A stretch of DNA of 64,000 bases, taken from Panax quinquefolius. Taxonomy: Eukaryota > Streptophyta > Magnoliopsida > Apiales > Araliaceae. The notes below the pieces were generated by a model. It saw nothing but the letters and a program-made list of their open reading frames with translations, was not told where the DNA came from and made no database searches. Location of the stretch: contig CM035173.1 in the NCBI GenBank assembly GCA_020205615.1, positions 32,394,293 to 32,458,292 on the forward strand, written 5' to 3'. A program made the translations under genes and the position numbers. Positions 22,468 to 33,384 of this stretch are shown here, piece after piece. Within the stretch, counting starts at the first letter, position 1, and each line of letters begins with the position of its first letter.

Positions 22468-22838
22468 CAATGGTTGACCTCATCGCAGTCAACATATCCC
22501 CATATGTAGTTGCATGTCCACGTTCAATTGCTTGAATAAAAGAGAATGTCATTGCACCTGTTGAAGTGACATTCGATAGAGCCTGTCCTCTTATAAATGG
22601 TTAGTTATAGGTTTTTTGTAGTCCAATCTCAGCTGTCTCAGATATATGTCCGTCAATTTAATCAATAAAAGTGGAAATCCAGTAAAATGATTTAAAAATC
22701 CTTACGGATGTATCAGCAGAGGTTTAATCATCATCACAGCCACTGAAGGAAATTACTTCTCCCCCATTTGTTCCTTTGCATACAGCAGATCGAGGACGAT
22801 GGATGGTCCTCCCAAACGTACCGCCCACTCCTGTAGCC
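22468..22838 (-). pseudogene. Captured fragment of a type I metacaspase gene, two exons
   Basis: The first minus-strand exon (about 22838 to 22706, donor GTAAGG) reads YVWEDH in one frame and, after a frameshift, GGEVISFSGCDDD then a TAA where the family has Gln, then TSADTS. The second exon (22468-22582, acceptor GGACAG, donor GTAATTT) encodes ALSNVTSTGAMTFSFIQAIE and GHATTYGDMLTAMRSTI with no interruption, joining in phase as ADTS|ALS. This is the region after the catalytic Cys of plant type I metacaspases (p10-like part). The catalytic His and Cys motifs are not in the window. It is a non-functional transduplicated piece with one frameshift and one nonsense change. Confidence 0.75.
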
Positions 22839-23627
22839 ATATAGCATAACAATTATTAAAAAGATGTAGAAGTCCACTGCTAAACAGAAATTCAGGGAGC
22901 AGAAGTCCAGTTTTGATACTGAAGCACTTGAACTAGCCACTTCTATACAGGGAGACATTCCTACTCATGACGCACAACCCGAAACAGAAGATTTTGGAAG
23001 AATTAGGGAAGGAAAGTGTGGGGGAACATAACATGTCCAAATGACGCACCAATTATGGAACAACATAAACCACATTTTTTATACAAAACACGCCGAAAGG
23101 AGAATATTTTTTTATTCTAATAGAAGGCTAGTAAACATTAATAAAAAAAAGGAAAATATATTTTCCCCGCGTCCAAACAGATATAGCATCAGTACCCTTT
23201 ACTCTCATCTTTAAAACTGAAAACTTGACAACTTCGTTCAAATCTAGTAACTAAAATTGGCATACGAAATTTCCTACTCGTTTTAATAGGAATAAACATC
23301 AAACAAATCCCAACAAAGACAAAAGAGCATACTTTTATTCAACATATGCCACTATAAATGTGCAACAGAATTTTTAAGCTTACAAGATTAGATTTAACAC
23401 AAAAACTGTTCAACAAAGCTAAGCCTCTGTGAGTAAGTTATACTTGCATCATTCTAATATGCACATAACAAAGAAAACTCATATAGTCATACACAACAAA
23501 AATACTTGCACAATAACAGGGCTACCTGACTGGTTTCCATTATGGGAGTATTTTCACAACCTCATATATTAAACTAAAATCATTGTGGAGTATGTGAAAG
23601 AACATAATAGTTGAATGCGAGTAATAC

Positions 23628-23768
23628 CTCGGCCATACTCTTTGGCAATGGCTTCCCTTCCTCTTTTAACTTCTCCATTTTCTTCTGAGCTTCTTTAGCC
23701 CAAGTAAACTTTGCTAATACATTTTCAACATCAGCAATAGTGCAATTACAATGTTTAGCTGCTTCTTG
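23628..23768 (-). pseudogene. Captured exon of an unidentified conserved plant gene
   Basis: Minus-strand open frame QEAAKHCNCTIADVENVLAK followed by FTWAKEAQKKMEKLKEEGKP and LPKSMAE, ending at a GTATTAC donor (23627). The lysine/glutamate-rich amphipathic character and clean donor indicate a real exon. The sequence looks like a conserved plant protein but I cannot name the family securely. The upstream boundary is uncertain: an AAAAG| at 23768 would join it in phase to the ELMO exon 2 donor, but there is no good pyrimidine tract. Open frame continues upstream to about 23798. Confidence 0.5.
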
Positions 23769-24151
23769 CTTTTGATAATTTTGAAGATTCCGCAACAAAC
23801 AATTGCATAAGAATTAATAAATAAAGAAATAAACAAAACAAGGTAAAAGTAGTGAGCCAAATGTAATTATTTGCCAATACAAAAACAATCTATAGCTACA
23901 TTTATACAATAATTGTTTGATTAGATTTGTTGGCAAGCGGGAGCTCAGCAGTCATAAACCAAAAAATAGCCAATAACCCTGCTTTGCAAGTTTTACTTTG
24001 TACATTTATAGCTACACTCTTTTACATTTAACATGGTCTTTCCAAACCAAAAAATAGCCAATAACCCTGCTTTCTAAGATTACAGGGAGATTATAAATTA
24101 TCATGACGAAAGATGAAACTTCACATTTAATCCAATCAAAACAATATTTAC

Positions 24152-27100
24152 CTGAGCAGGGGTCAAATCAAATGATGGGCGAGGATCACTCTCTCTCCTT
24201 TGAGCACAAACACAACACAGGCCTCTTCCAAGCCATGCTGCTGATCCTGCCACAACCTCTGCTGGACCAAAAATAATCATTAAATCAGCTCAATACTAGA
24301 TTAAAATATCTATTTTTAAATGTTGTAACTGGAGGTGAGGAATAAACTTTGATGCATAAGAGTAAGTAAGATGCTCCAATATATAACAAATTGTGAAATA
24401 AGAATACCAGAAATGTATTTTGAAGAATACAGAAAATGATATATTTATTTTTTTGGACATCAGAACCATTATACAACAAATTCAGTTGATAGACCAAAGG
24501 TGATGTGAATCTGTTTTTTTGCATTTTATTTCCAATATTTAAGCTAAGACCTCAACTAACTGTAGAAAATCCATTAATGTAACTACAGATAAGAAAAGCT
24601 TCACTTTTATAACAATTCTACATGAACAATGTGACGCCCCCAAAATAGATATACAACACCCATTCTGAGTCGCCAAAATACATGGTACAGAAACAACTAC
24701 AACTTTATTAATACAATTGTCGTGCAAAATACGACAACACTTAAACTGTGAGTTTAAATACAAATATTGTCATCTAGACAATATCCACACTCAAATAAGT
24801 CCCCATTACAATTATTGATACATTATTTTACAAAAATGGTGAGGACTACTAAAACAATAACTCGCTAGAACCATCATTCCATACCCCGATTAGAACTCGC
24901 TACATTCTCGCATCCTGAGAAGAAAAATAGAACAAAAAAGAAAAGGGTGAGCTCAACTAGCCCAGTAAAGAATATTATGACTAGGATAATATAGAAAAAA
25001 TTATCGTTAGTCTTCAACAGGGAAAAATTTGATAAAATACAATAGACAACAAGTTTCAGATCAATATTCGCATTGAAAATAATAATTCATAGATGAGTTA
25101 TGTAGAGAATGAAATCTACTATTATCTATGAATTTAAAAGTCCATTATCAATATTTTATCCCTGTAACATCAATCAATATTCATCTTAAATCAAATATTC
25201 ATCTTTTTGCACTTACTGAGCCAAAGATATTCATCGATTGGTCATGTTCATCTCAACACTGTTCATCTTTGCACTACGGGCCAAAGATATTCATCGAGAT
25301 CTTTGCACCACAAAAGCCAAAGATATTGGTAATATCATCATTTAGAATGAGGATGATGAAAAAATATTTTAAAGAAAAGCGAATCCAATTGAAACAAAAG
25401 AACAAATATTAAGGATTAAATACTTTAAACAATCCGAATTCAAAAATACTTCATAAATACTCATAGTGAAGTAAAATTCAAGAATAATCAAAACATGGAT
25501 ACAATCAAAGCTAGTATCCATAATAGATATTTTGGACAAAAAACGAAAATTTAATTTTTCTGTGAATAGTGTCGTATTCGTGAATAGTGTCGTATACGTG
25601 AATAGTAACCCCGATACTAAAGGACAAAAATTTCACAAGAAAAATCTTACCAATATTCTAGCATAATGATATTGAAAGAAATAATATCATTTTAAAAAAA
25701 ATAATATCCCTTACCTTGAAAAGGTAGTACTTCTGACTAGAATACTGAATATAGTGCTGAAAGGAACTTGCACCGTATAACAACACTCAAAGTATCAAAA
25801 TACTCACAAGAATTCGCTCGATAATATAGAGAGAGAAAACTTCAGTTTCTGGTTTGATTTTCAATTCTAACATAAGCACCCTATTTATAGAAAAATGCTT
25901 AGAACACCAAAACAGAAAATTTAATATAATAATATTATTTTTAATCAGAATTCTTACGCACACCTTTGAATCTGATTTCAGACATTTAACACATTTATAT
26001 CACATGTGGGACACTCACCAAAAATATTTTTCTTTAAAAAAATAATTAAAACTTCAAAAATCAATTATTCTGAAACTTCAGAACTTCAATAATTCATAAT
26101 AAATAGCCCTTTTATCAGAAAAATTCAAACCTTATATTTTTTCCATAGGAAATTCTATTCTCTACAACTTTGCAGAAGAAAGTTTTTCCAAATTCCAATC
26201 AGATGTTGACCGAAATCCACAAACGGGCGATTTTACATGCTATAATCAAATTTTAGTCAAGAAATGGGGTCCACAAACATGAAAACATGTTTTAAATACT
26301 TTTTAGTAACAAAAATACTCCTCCTCTCGTATACTCATATATCCTACATTCATTACAAAAATATCACCATTATTATATTATTAAAATATAATAATATATT
26401 ATTTTATCAAAGAAGATAAAATATCAATTTTTCAACAATTGTCACTTTAAAATTTTCTCCATCTATATCCACATAAAATGAATATTTTCCTTATCATAAT
26501 AATCACTAATTAATTATTCACAAATAATATTACAGAATCATAATATCGACAACCAGGCCATTCCTAGGAAAGAGGGGGCTTTCCAATAAGGATTTCTCCT
26601 TACTGGCGCGCAATTAGGTGACCAAACCTCTCCTTAGACAGAACTTTCTAGACATTGCCAACAATGCTATCTAATAATATTATTCAAATAATATGAATTA
26701 TTAATCTGATAATGAAAAATACTGTGTAGTGATAATTATTGAAACAACAATAATATAAAATATCAACGTAGCAATTATTGAATCAATAAAATAAAATATT
26801 GAACAATAATTATTGAGTAGTGCCTTCATACGTAAGAATCAATAATTAGTGCAATACTGGTGTGCTCTCGTGTTTTAACCATTAGGTATTCCAACAGCGA
26901 TACTTGAGTGAATAACTACGCCATTATTTATAAACAACTTATACTTGTCGTTTTCTTCATCCAATCGCTTTCCGTTATGTGGCACACACAAGGCTGCGCC
27001 GTCGTACGAATATTCCCCGACAATAAGAATATTTCATGACCAAACGAATATTCCCCGACAACAATGAATATTTTATAACCACTTGTTTATTTAAAATATT

Positions 27101-27671
27101 TGCGCATTTTACCCATAACTAACCGCATTAATCAAATCAACCCTTACTATTTCAAAATAATAAATAAAGTAAATTCAATTTCATTAATAATAAGTTGGGG
27201 TCTTACAAACAATTTCAATGAGGATAAAGTTGAAACACCTCATAAGCCTACAAAGTTTATAAAACCAATAAAAATTAACAAACTCAAACAAATTTACTGA
27301 GTAATAAACTAATTTAATTTCAGCACAAAACTTTCATCTTGTGTGATTTCAATTCAAACACGTAAAAATTAAAAAATAAATAAATTAGAGAAGCAAGCAA
27401 GTAGCTCACTCACCACATACATCAATGTAATTAGACATGAAAACTAGGTATATGATCTAATTTCAATCGACAGATCCAAACTTCCAAAACTACTCCTGAT
27501 ACAGAAAAGTACAAGTACATATATATTTACATAGAAATAAAGAGTAATAAATTTAGTTCACCAAAATGAGTAAAAGAAGATACCAGAAGATGAATGGCAG
27601 GTGTTGCCTCGATCAAAACTTTGCGAAATCCTCCTGACAGCGACAAACGATCCTCCTCCTCGATCATCCAT
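24152..27671 (-). CDS. Captured 5' end of an ELMO-domain protein gene (exons 1-2 around a solo LTR)
   Basis: Exon 1 coding part (27584-27671) encodes MDDRGGGSFVAVRRISQSFD then RGNTCHSSS and ends at a GTATCTTC donor. Exon 2 (24152-24261), between a TTGGTCCAG acceptor and a GTAAATA donor, encodes AEVVAGSAAWLGRGLCCVCA then QRRESDPRPSFDLTPAQ. The junction G|CA is in phase and both exons are free of stops. This is the N-terminus of plant ELMO/CED-12-domain proteins; the ELMO domain itself lies further downstream in the family and is missing. The intron has been expanded by a 2578-bp solo LTR. Upstream (27672-28140) lies UTR/promoter-like sequence including a non-coding exon with an AATG|GTAAGC donor at about 28031. 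It could be transcribed as the 5' end of a chimeric RNA. Confidence 0.7.
24630..27207 (-). mobile_element. Solo LTR 'E' of the Ty3/gypsy family, 2578 bp, target duplication AACAA
   Basis: On the plus strand it reads TGTGACGCCCCCAAAATAGA ... TTGGGGTCTTACA, so the LTR is in minus orientation. AACAA flanks it at 24625-24629 and 27208-27212, a perfect 5-bp duplication. It sits in the intron of the captured ELMO fragment. A TATAAAT box lies at 25883-25889 (minus); a splice donor TTCAAG|GTAAGG has its first intron base at 25714, 175 bp downstream; an acceptor TTTTTCTTCTCAG| lies at 24915-24917. The predicted intron is 24915-25714 (800 bp) and contains the TGAATAGTG array and three ATCTTTG/CAAAGAT hairpin units. 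Confidence 0.9.
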
Positions 27672-28150
27672 TTCCACGCTCTAATTCACATCACCGCAAA
27701 CAAAATTCAAACCAAATCAGAACAACAGAAATGTACGAAAAACTTAATCCGCCGAATCAAAACAGCAAGCAACCGAAGCTCGAATCACAAAAATTGAAAT
27801 GCTTCTCCGAAAAAAAAAACTACTCGAAGCGTCGAGAAATTGATCAAACGAAAGCTCTAATTCGATTGGGAAATAAATTCTTGACGTAAAAAGGGAAAAA
27901 GTGAACAATTCTTGAGGAAATGCGGCGGTTTATCAAGGAAGAGGCTAGGGTTTCAAGATCTGCTCTACAGCAAGAGCGCTAGGGTTTCAAATGGATCGGT
28001 GATAATAAGTTGAAGCCAGATGATTTGCTTACCATTCTTTGTTTCTGTACTGGTGAAAAGCAGAGATACGAGATCGGGACGGATTCGGGAGTGAGAGAGA
28101 AGAGACGCTAGGGTTTTGTGCTCTCGCGTTTTATTTTAATTTCAAATTGA
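27672..28150 (-). promoter_or_regulatory. Captured promoter, 5' UTR and leader intron of the ELMO-like gene
   Basis: Minus-strand sequence just inside the CACTA right end has typical plant 5' leader features: AAAACCCTAGCG, CTTCTCTCTCACTCCC and a GTAAGC donor near 28031, then AAACCCTAGC motifs (telo-box-like) near 27950 and 27985. The ELMO start codon lies about 360 bp further on. Confidence 0.5.
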
Positions 28151-28194
28151 CTTCAGCATTTTTTTAGCTCCTTGTTTTTAGATTACATAACATT

Positions 28195-28368
28195 TTTTTT
28201 AAAAAAAGTTATCTAGTTAAAACAAAAAAAATATCCTTTTTAAATAGATAACGTTTTTTTATATATATCTACAACGTTTTGTTAAGAAATGTTGTGAAAA
28301 AAAATACCACAACGTTTTTATAAAAACGTTATGGTTTAAGTGTTGTCTATTTACTATTTTTAGTAGTG
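28195..28368 (-). repeat. Right TIR and subterminal repeat zone of the CACTA-like element
   Basis: CTACAACGTTTTG, CCACAACGTTTTT and AAAACGTTATGG motifs lead to TTTACTATTTTTAGTAGTG. Confidence 0.75.
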
Positions 28369-28379
28369 TTCTATTTTAA

Positions 28380-28588
28380 TATGAGGGCCCCAGCTGGTCA
28401 AACACAAGTGTAAATAGGTTTCACTTTGTCAGATTTTATAAAAAAATAGATTTTTTTTTAAAATATACCAACCGCTACAACATGTAGCGTCTTGGTGTTA
28501 ATTTTTTTTTTTACATTCCTTCCATTGTCCCACTAAATCGGATGTTGTTAGAAAAAAAAGTTTCTTTTTAAAATATTATTATGACTAC

Positions 28589-28648
<60 letters not shown>

Positions 28649-28706
28649 TAGAAGAAGAATATAGTGTACCATTTTAATAATAATAATAATAATAATAATA
28701 ACCATT

Positions 28707-28737
<31 letters not shown>

Positions 28738-29090
28738 GATTATTATTATGTAAATATTAAACTTATAATAAAACAAAATTATAAAAATATTAATTGAATT
28801 TAAGGTAATAATAATAATAGTAATAGTAATAATAATACTATTATTATTATTTTATATGTATTATTTTTTAATAATAATAGTGATAATATTACTATTAATA
28901 TTAATATTATTCTTATTACTATTTTTTATCGACAGCTACAACCTCAAGCGGCTCTCATTTTTCTCAAACACAAGTAAAATGGGTCCATATTGTCAGATCC
29001 TAAAAAAAATAATTTAAAATATACCAATCGCTACAACATGTAGCGGCTTGGCCTTAATTTTTTTTTTTATCATTCCATTCGTTGTCCAAC
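28380..29090 (+). repeat. Duplicated ~130 bp unit flanking TAA microsatellites
   Basis: Copies at about 28390-28530 and 28955-29085 share TCAAACACAAG, TTGTCAGAT, AAAATATACCAA and the palindrome CGCTACAACATGTAGCG, followed by TTAATTTTTTTTT and CATTCC. Between them lie long (TAA)n tracts (28588-28646, 28678-28738, 28805-28860). The sequence left of the CACTA-like element (ACAACTTGTAGCGGCTT, 20935-20952) resembles the start of one unit, so that element probably inserted into a third copy or extended unit. Confidence 0.7.
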
Positions 29091-29214
29091 CCCAACAACC
29101 TCCTTTCAAAATTAAATCCACCGAGTTTATCATCTCACCTCATGTAAGGCCGCCAAACCACCTCTCGCATAGACTCAATATCTAACTCCAATTGGTAAAA
29201 TGACAAATAATGAT

Positions 29215-29772
29215 GGGAATTCTCTCGTTTACCAGGATAACTGTGAGTATCAAAATATGTCCATGTTAAGGCCCTAGGTAACCATAAGTTTGATTGTGGC
29301 CAAGGGTTTGGCCGTCCAATATGTACACGCCCAAATTCGTAATAGTGTTACACACCCATTAATATATTTAACTCCTTTATACAAATATCCTAACAATGCT
29401 GCCCCCGGGAGTACGTGACACAATCTTTAGCGTTGACAATAAAAGACATATATCTTGAGTGCACGCTATTCTTATTTCTAGTTGGGAATAATATTGCCCC
29501 ACATAACCACAACATGTAGGCCTTGTGTGTCTACCTACAACATCTTTTCTTGCTTTCTCAGGACAATTATTAAAATGTTCGTGCAACCACACTAATAAAA
29601 TTGCACTTCATTTTTTTGAGCTAACATATTCAGTAACTAATTCATCTCCAAAATAATCTCTAAAATAAGACAACGGGTTATCAAATACGAGACCAGTTAA
29701 GGGTTAATTTGCCCACCACTGGCAACCCCAAAATAAAGCGGGCATCCTCTAACGTTATTGTTACTTCTCCAC
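29215..29772 (-). pseudogene. Plant mobile domain (MAIN-like) gene remnant
   Basis: Minus-strand reading in shifting frames gives, in family order, GGEVTITLEDARFILGLPVV near 29700-29770, WLHEHFNNCPEKARKDVV near 29540-29590, GAILFPTRNKNSVHSRYM near 29445-29500, and FGRVHIGRPNPWPQSN near 29290-29340. These are the conserved blocks of the plant mobile domain found in MAIN and MAIN-like proteins, which is also widespread in MULE and gypsy-related elements. At least two frameshifts and stops break it. It ends abruptly where an LTR fragment begins near 29775. Whether it was host-derived or transposon-borne cannot be decided here. Confidence 0.65.
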
Positions 29773-31958
29773 CATTATATCTACTATAAAGTAGAACATG
29801 ATATCTACTATCTTCTATGATTTAAAAAGTTTATCATCAACTTTATCGCTGAGACTCAGCTCAATAAATAATCCACATCACTGAATTATACATGCACTAC
29901 GGGCCAAGGATATTCATTAGTATCACGTCCACGAATTATCCATGCACTACGGGCCAAGGATATTCGTGTAATCACCAATGGTCATGATCATGCCAATAAC
30001 TGTCCATCAATGCACTATGAGCCAATGAGAACTTTTACCACATCATTTGTAACATTACAAGTCATGCTTATACCGAATGATCCCTGGTCTTAATCATACT
30101 AATCAACAGTCCATCTATGCATTACGGCTAAAGATATGATGACTTTCATCACAATATAAGCATGAGGATGATGACAATGATATAAAAATTCAATTAAAAG
30201 AATGCAAATGATAGATTTTTAAAGATTTATAATTTAATTTATCCAGAATTCAATAATATCCAAATTGCCAACATGACACTGCTTTGTGGAGTAAAATTCA
30301 AGAATAATATTATATCAAAAATGATTTGGACAGAAAAGAAATCAATTTTTGTCTTATATAGTACCCCGGGTGAATAGTACCCGAGTGAATAGTACCCCAT
30401 AAATAGTACTTCGTGAATAGTACTTCGAGAATAGTACTATGTGAATAGTACCCCGTGAATAGTACTTTGTGAATAGTACCCCATGAATAGTACTTTGTGA
30501 ATAGTATCCCGTGAATAGTACTCCGTGAACAGTACTCCAGCATGAAAAGCTTAAAATATAAAATGAATATTCAAATAAATATCCTTGTGAAACGATACTA
30601 GATGACGTGCAAATTTTAAGGATATTCTACTAATTTCACATTGTACAGAAACAATACTTTAACAGAATGAGTGTAGAATTAGGAATACAAAACGAAATAT
30701 TATTACTTACATACTACAGAGTATGGAAGAAAATATTATTTTATACGAGTATTGAACAAAAATAATATTCCTTACCTTTGTAGAAGGTTGGATACTTCAA
30801 TAGTGAAGTAGCAGAATATTCTTCTTCTTTCTCTCTATAGTTTCTCTCTCTATAATTGCTCTTGTGAGTCTTAATGAATTGGTGAGAATGAAGGAAGAAT
30901 GAGCTTCTATTTATAGAAAATATAGTTTCGATAATTACACGTTTAGGGGCTCGAATTATTATAGTATAGTACCTTCATCTATACCTCTATTTTTAATTTA
31001 GTCCTTGAACTATTATCAATCTTGCACCAACTCCCTTAATAATACATGCATGTGAATCAATAGTTCCATACATGTGAACCAACAATAATTTGTATGTGAA
31101 CAAATATCAATTTATTGCTCATTTATCCGATTAATTACCCGTTTGTTCAATTTAACATCTAGAAATTAATTATTATCGAAATAAATGTCGATTTTCGATA
31201 ACACAAATAATCTCAACATAATGAAAATATTTTTTGTTAACAATTTCATCTTTAATCAACACGAACTTATTCATCATTAATATTATAACTCATAATATTT
31301 AACAACTAGATCATTCCCAGGAAAGAGGGGGCTTTCCGATAAGGATTTCTCCCTATTGGCGTGCAATTAGGTGACCAAACCCCTTTCCTCGACAGAAATT
31401 TCTAATCATCGTCAATAATACAAATAATAAATAATAATATGAATAACTTTATCGTCTCAATTATTGATTTAATAATATAAAATATTATGCAGATGATACT
31501 ATGACAATAATTGAATCAATAATATGAGAGATATTATGGAACAATTACTGTAGCAATAATTGAGTGTAACTGAGTGACTTCTCACGTAAACATCAATAAT
31601 CAATAATGTGTGCTACTATGCAACCACGCGTATTACTTTGCTTTTACCACCGGGTATTTCAACAGTTTAACGGTAAAACTTTCGCCGTTATTTTTATAAA
31701 AAGATATTTACATCGTTTTCTAACTCAAAACAATACTTAGTTGTGGGGTCCATCAATGATGATTATGTCGTAAATACGAATATTCCTATTAAAAGCGAAT
31801 ATTCCCAGACCAATCGAATATTTATAACAACTTGCTTACTTTTGCAAAATTTATAAATATTAACCACAACTATAATATTATATCAAATCCACACCATAAT
31901 ATTCAAAAATATATTTTGAGAAAAATTAATCTTTATTCATAAAAGTTGGGGTCTTACA
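29773..31958 (-). mobile_element. Truncated LTR 'F' (second Ty3/gypsy subfamily)
   Basis: The right end AAAAGTTGGGGTCTTACA (31958) is the LTR start in the minus sense. The left side is cut near 29773 within sequence corresponding to about 36780 of the main element's LTR, so the acceptor and LTR end are missing. It has a TATAAAT box at 30909-30915 (minus) and an AAAG|GTAAGG donor with first intron base at 30775, 140 bp downstream as in the main element. A dense array of about 12 TGAATAGTACY units fills 30369-30537. It abuts the plant mobile domain remnant. Confidence 0.8.
30359..30540 (-). repeat. GTGAATAGTAC tandem array in LTR F
   Basis: About 12 units of roughly 14-16 bp, consensus GTGAATAGTACCCC / GTGAATAGTACTTT. 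The open frame through it on the minus strand is a repeat by-product. Confidence 0.9.
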
Positions 31959-32145
31959 ATAATAACAACAATAACAATACTAACAATAATCACAACAATA
32001 ACAACAACAATAATAATAATAATAATAATCATGACAGTAGTAATAAAAGTAATAACAATAATATTAATATTAATATTAACAACAATAACAATTATAGTAA
32101 TAATGACAATAATAATGACAATAATAATATTAAATAAAAGTAAAA
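31959..32145 (+). repeat. AAT/AAC trinucleotide-rich tract
   Basis: Imperfect AATAAC/AATAAT repeats directly after the LTR end. The apparent polyasparagine frame is not a gene. Confidence 0.9.
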
Positions 32146-32162
32146 AATTCTTACAAATATTT

Positions 32163-32460
32163 CACTACAAGAAAATCGGCTAATTCCGACGGAATTAGTT
32201 CGACGGAAATATTCCCTCGAAGATAGTATTGTTCTGACGGATTATTCAGTTAAATATAATTCAGTTAAAAATATAATAATTTCGACGGATGTCAGTCGGA
32301 AATAGATGGAGCCCCTTGGCACATAAGTTCGCGTCAGCGCCAACCTTATATTCGACGGAATAGTGTTTACGTTCGACAAAATATCAGTCAACGATACGTT
32401 AATTACGATGTATTTAAGTTTGACGGTAATTCCGTCAAAAATAAGCTTTAAAATCTAATC
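32163..32460 (+). mobile_element. Terminus of a second CACTA element
   Basis: Begins CACTACAAGAAAATCGGCTA, the classic CACTA start, followed by a subterminal zone rich in TTCGACGGA / TCCGTC motifs in both orientations through about 32440. Only this end is seen. No matching TTTTCTTGTAGTG terminus occurs elsewhere in the window, so the partner is lost or interrupted by later insertions. Confidence 0.8.
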
Positions 32461-33140
32461 AGATTGTTTTCTCCCCAGCCGCCTCTCATTCTCTCATTCT
32501 CTCATTTTACTCTCTCTCACTGCTCTGCTCTCATTTCTCTCTCACTGCTCTCATCTCCAACACCACCAGACGCCACCACCACCAAGCGCCACCACCACCA
32601 ACAGCCACCACCACCGCAGTTTCAGCGCGCAGCCACCACCACCACCGGTCTGCACCACCAAGAGGTTCTATGTTCCTTATTTCTTCGATCTCCTTTAGTT
32701 TGCACATTAATTCAAGGTTAGTTTTCTGCAATTTAGGTTTTGAGGGTTAATTTGTTGTAAATAGTTAAATAAAAATTATTTCTGAATGTCTGAAATTTAT
32801 AATATTTCTGAAATTTATATGATATTTATATGATATTTCTGAAATTTGTGGCTTAATTTGTTTTAGGTTTAGTTTGAGTATGAGATTAACCCAATTTGGA
32901 TAATATGTTGTTGCTGTGAATTTGTGGGTCGAAAATTTGGGTCATGTTGTTGAAATTGGGAGGCTAAAATATGATATTTGGGTCTTATTCTTCTTTTTTA
33001 TATTACTGAAATATAAATTTGGATTTTAGAATGTGGACTGCATATTATTTAGAATTTGAAAATTACGAGAATATTGATATTATGAAGTGTATAACATATG
33101 ATAATTATGAATGTCTTGCTTTTCTTTATGCAATTGCAGT
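32461..33140 (+). other. Probable leader region of the second CACTA element
   Basis: A pyrimidine-rich stretch (CTCTCATTCTCTCATTCTC) is followed by CCACCACCA repeats (32560-32650), then CAAG|GTTAGT near 32716 as a possible splice donor, and AT-rich intron-like sequence. This resembles the 5' UTR and first intron of a CACTA transposase gene, but no transposase domain is present. The 85-codon frame across it is low complexity. Confidence 0.4.
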
Positions 33141-33141
33141 T

Positions 33142-33145
<4 letters not shown>

Positions 33146-33186
<41 letters not shown>
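33146..33186 (+). repeat. (AT)n microsatellite
   Basis: About 20 uninterrupted AT units. Confidence 0.95.
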
Positions 33187-33188
<2 letters not shown>

Positions 33189-33384
33189 TGTATTGAATCT
33201 TAAATTTGGGTTCCTTATATGAATGAATGTGATTTTTTTTATTTTTGATTTAATTTTTGATTTGAATTTCTTTTAATTCTGTAATTACAAAATTTATGGG
33301 CCCTACAAGTATATTTATTTATTATTTAATTAGTTTCCTAATATTAAAATAAACTAAGTGGCATTTACTTAGTTTTTTACTAAT

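Larger units (their letters stand above)
20953..28368 (-). mobile_element. CACTA-like transposon carrying several captured gene fragments
   Basis: The left end is CACTACTACAAAACAGTAAA and the right end reads ...TTTACTATTTTTAGTAGTG, so the TIRs match as CACTACTA..AAA.AGTAAATA.ACAAC. Both subterminal zones (about 20985-21280 and 28195-28340) are packed with ACAACGTTTT and AACGTTGTAG motifs in both orientations, as expected for transposase-binding subterminal repeats. TTC occurs at both flanks (20951-20953, overlapping the first C of the TIR, and 28369-28371), suggesting a 3-bp duplication with a one-base ambiguity. No transposase is present, so it is non-autonomous. It holds minus-strand exon fragments of ELMO, an unidentified gene, metacaspase and an RFWD3-like gene. 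Without its internal solo LTR it would be about 4.8 kb. Confidence 0.8.

Noticed and set aside
24630..27207. Whether E could be a truncated full element rather than a solo LTR
   Set aside because: Both LTR termini and a perfect AACAA duplication are present with no internal region between, so a solo LTR is the simpler reading.
27594..27797. Plus-strand 67-codon frame
   Set aside because: Antisense shadow of ELMO exon 1 and its 5' leader; no family resemblance on the plus strand.
31946..32137. Polyasparagine open frame
   Set aside because: It is an AAT/AAC microsatellite next to an LTR end, with no real start codon or flanking gene structure.
32464..32721. 85-codon proline/histidine-rich frame
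   Set aside because: Low-complexity CCACCA and CT tracts typical of a transposon leader; no conserved domain.
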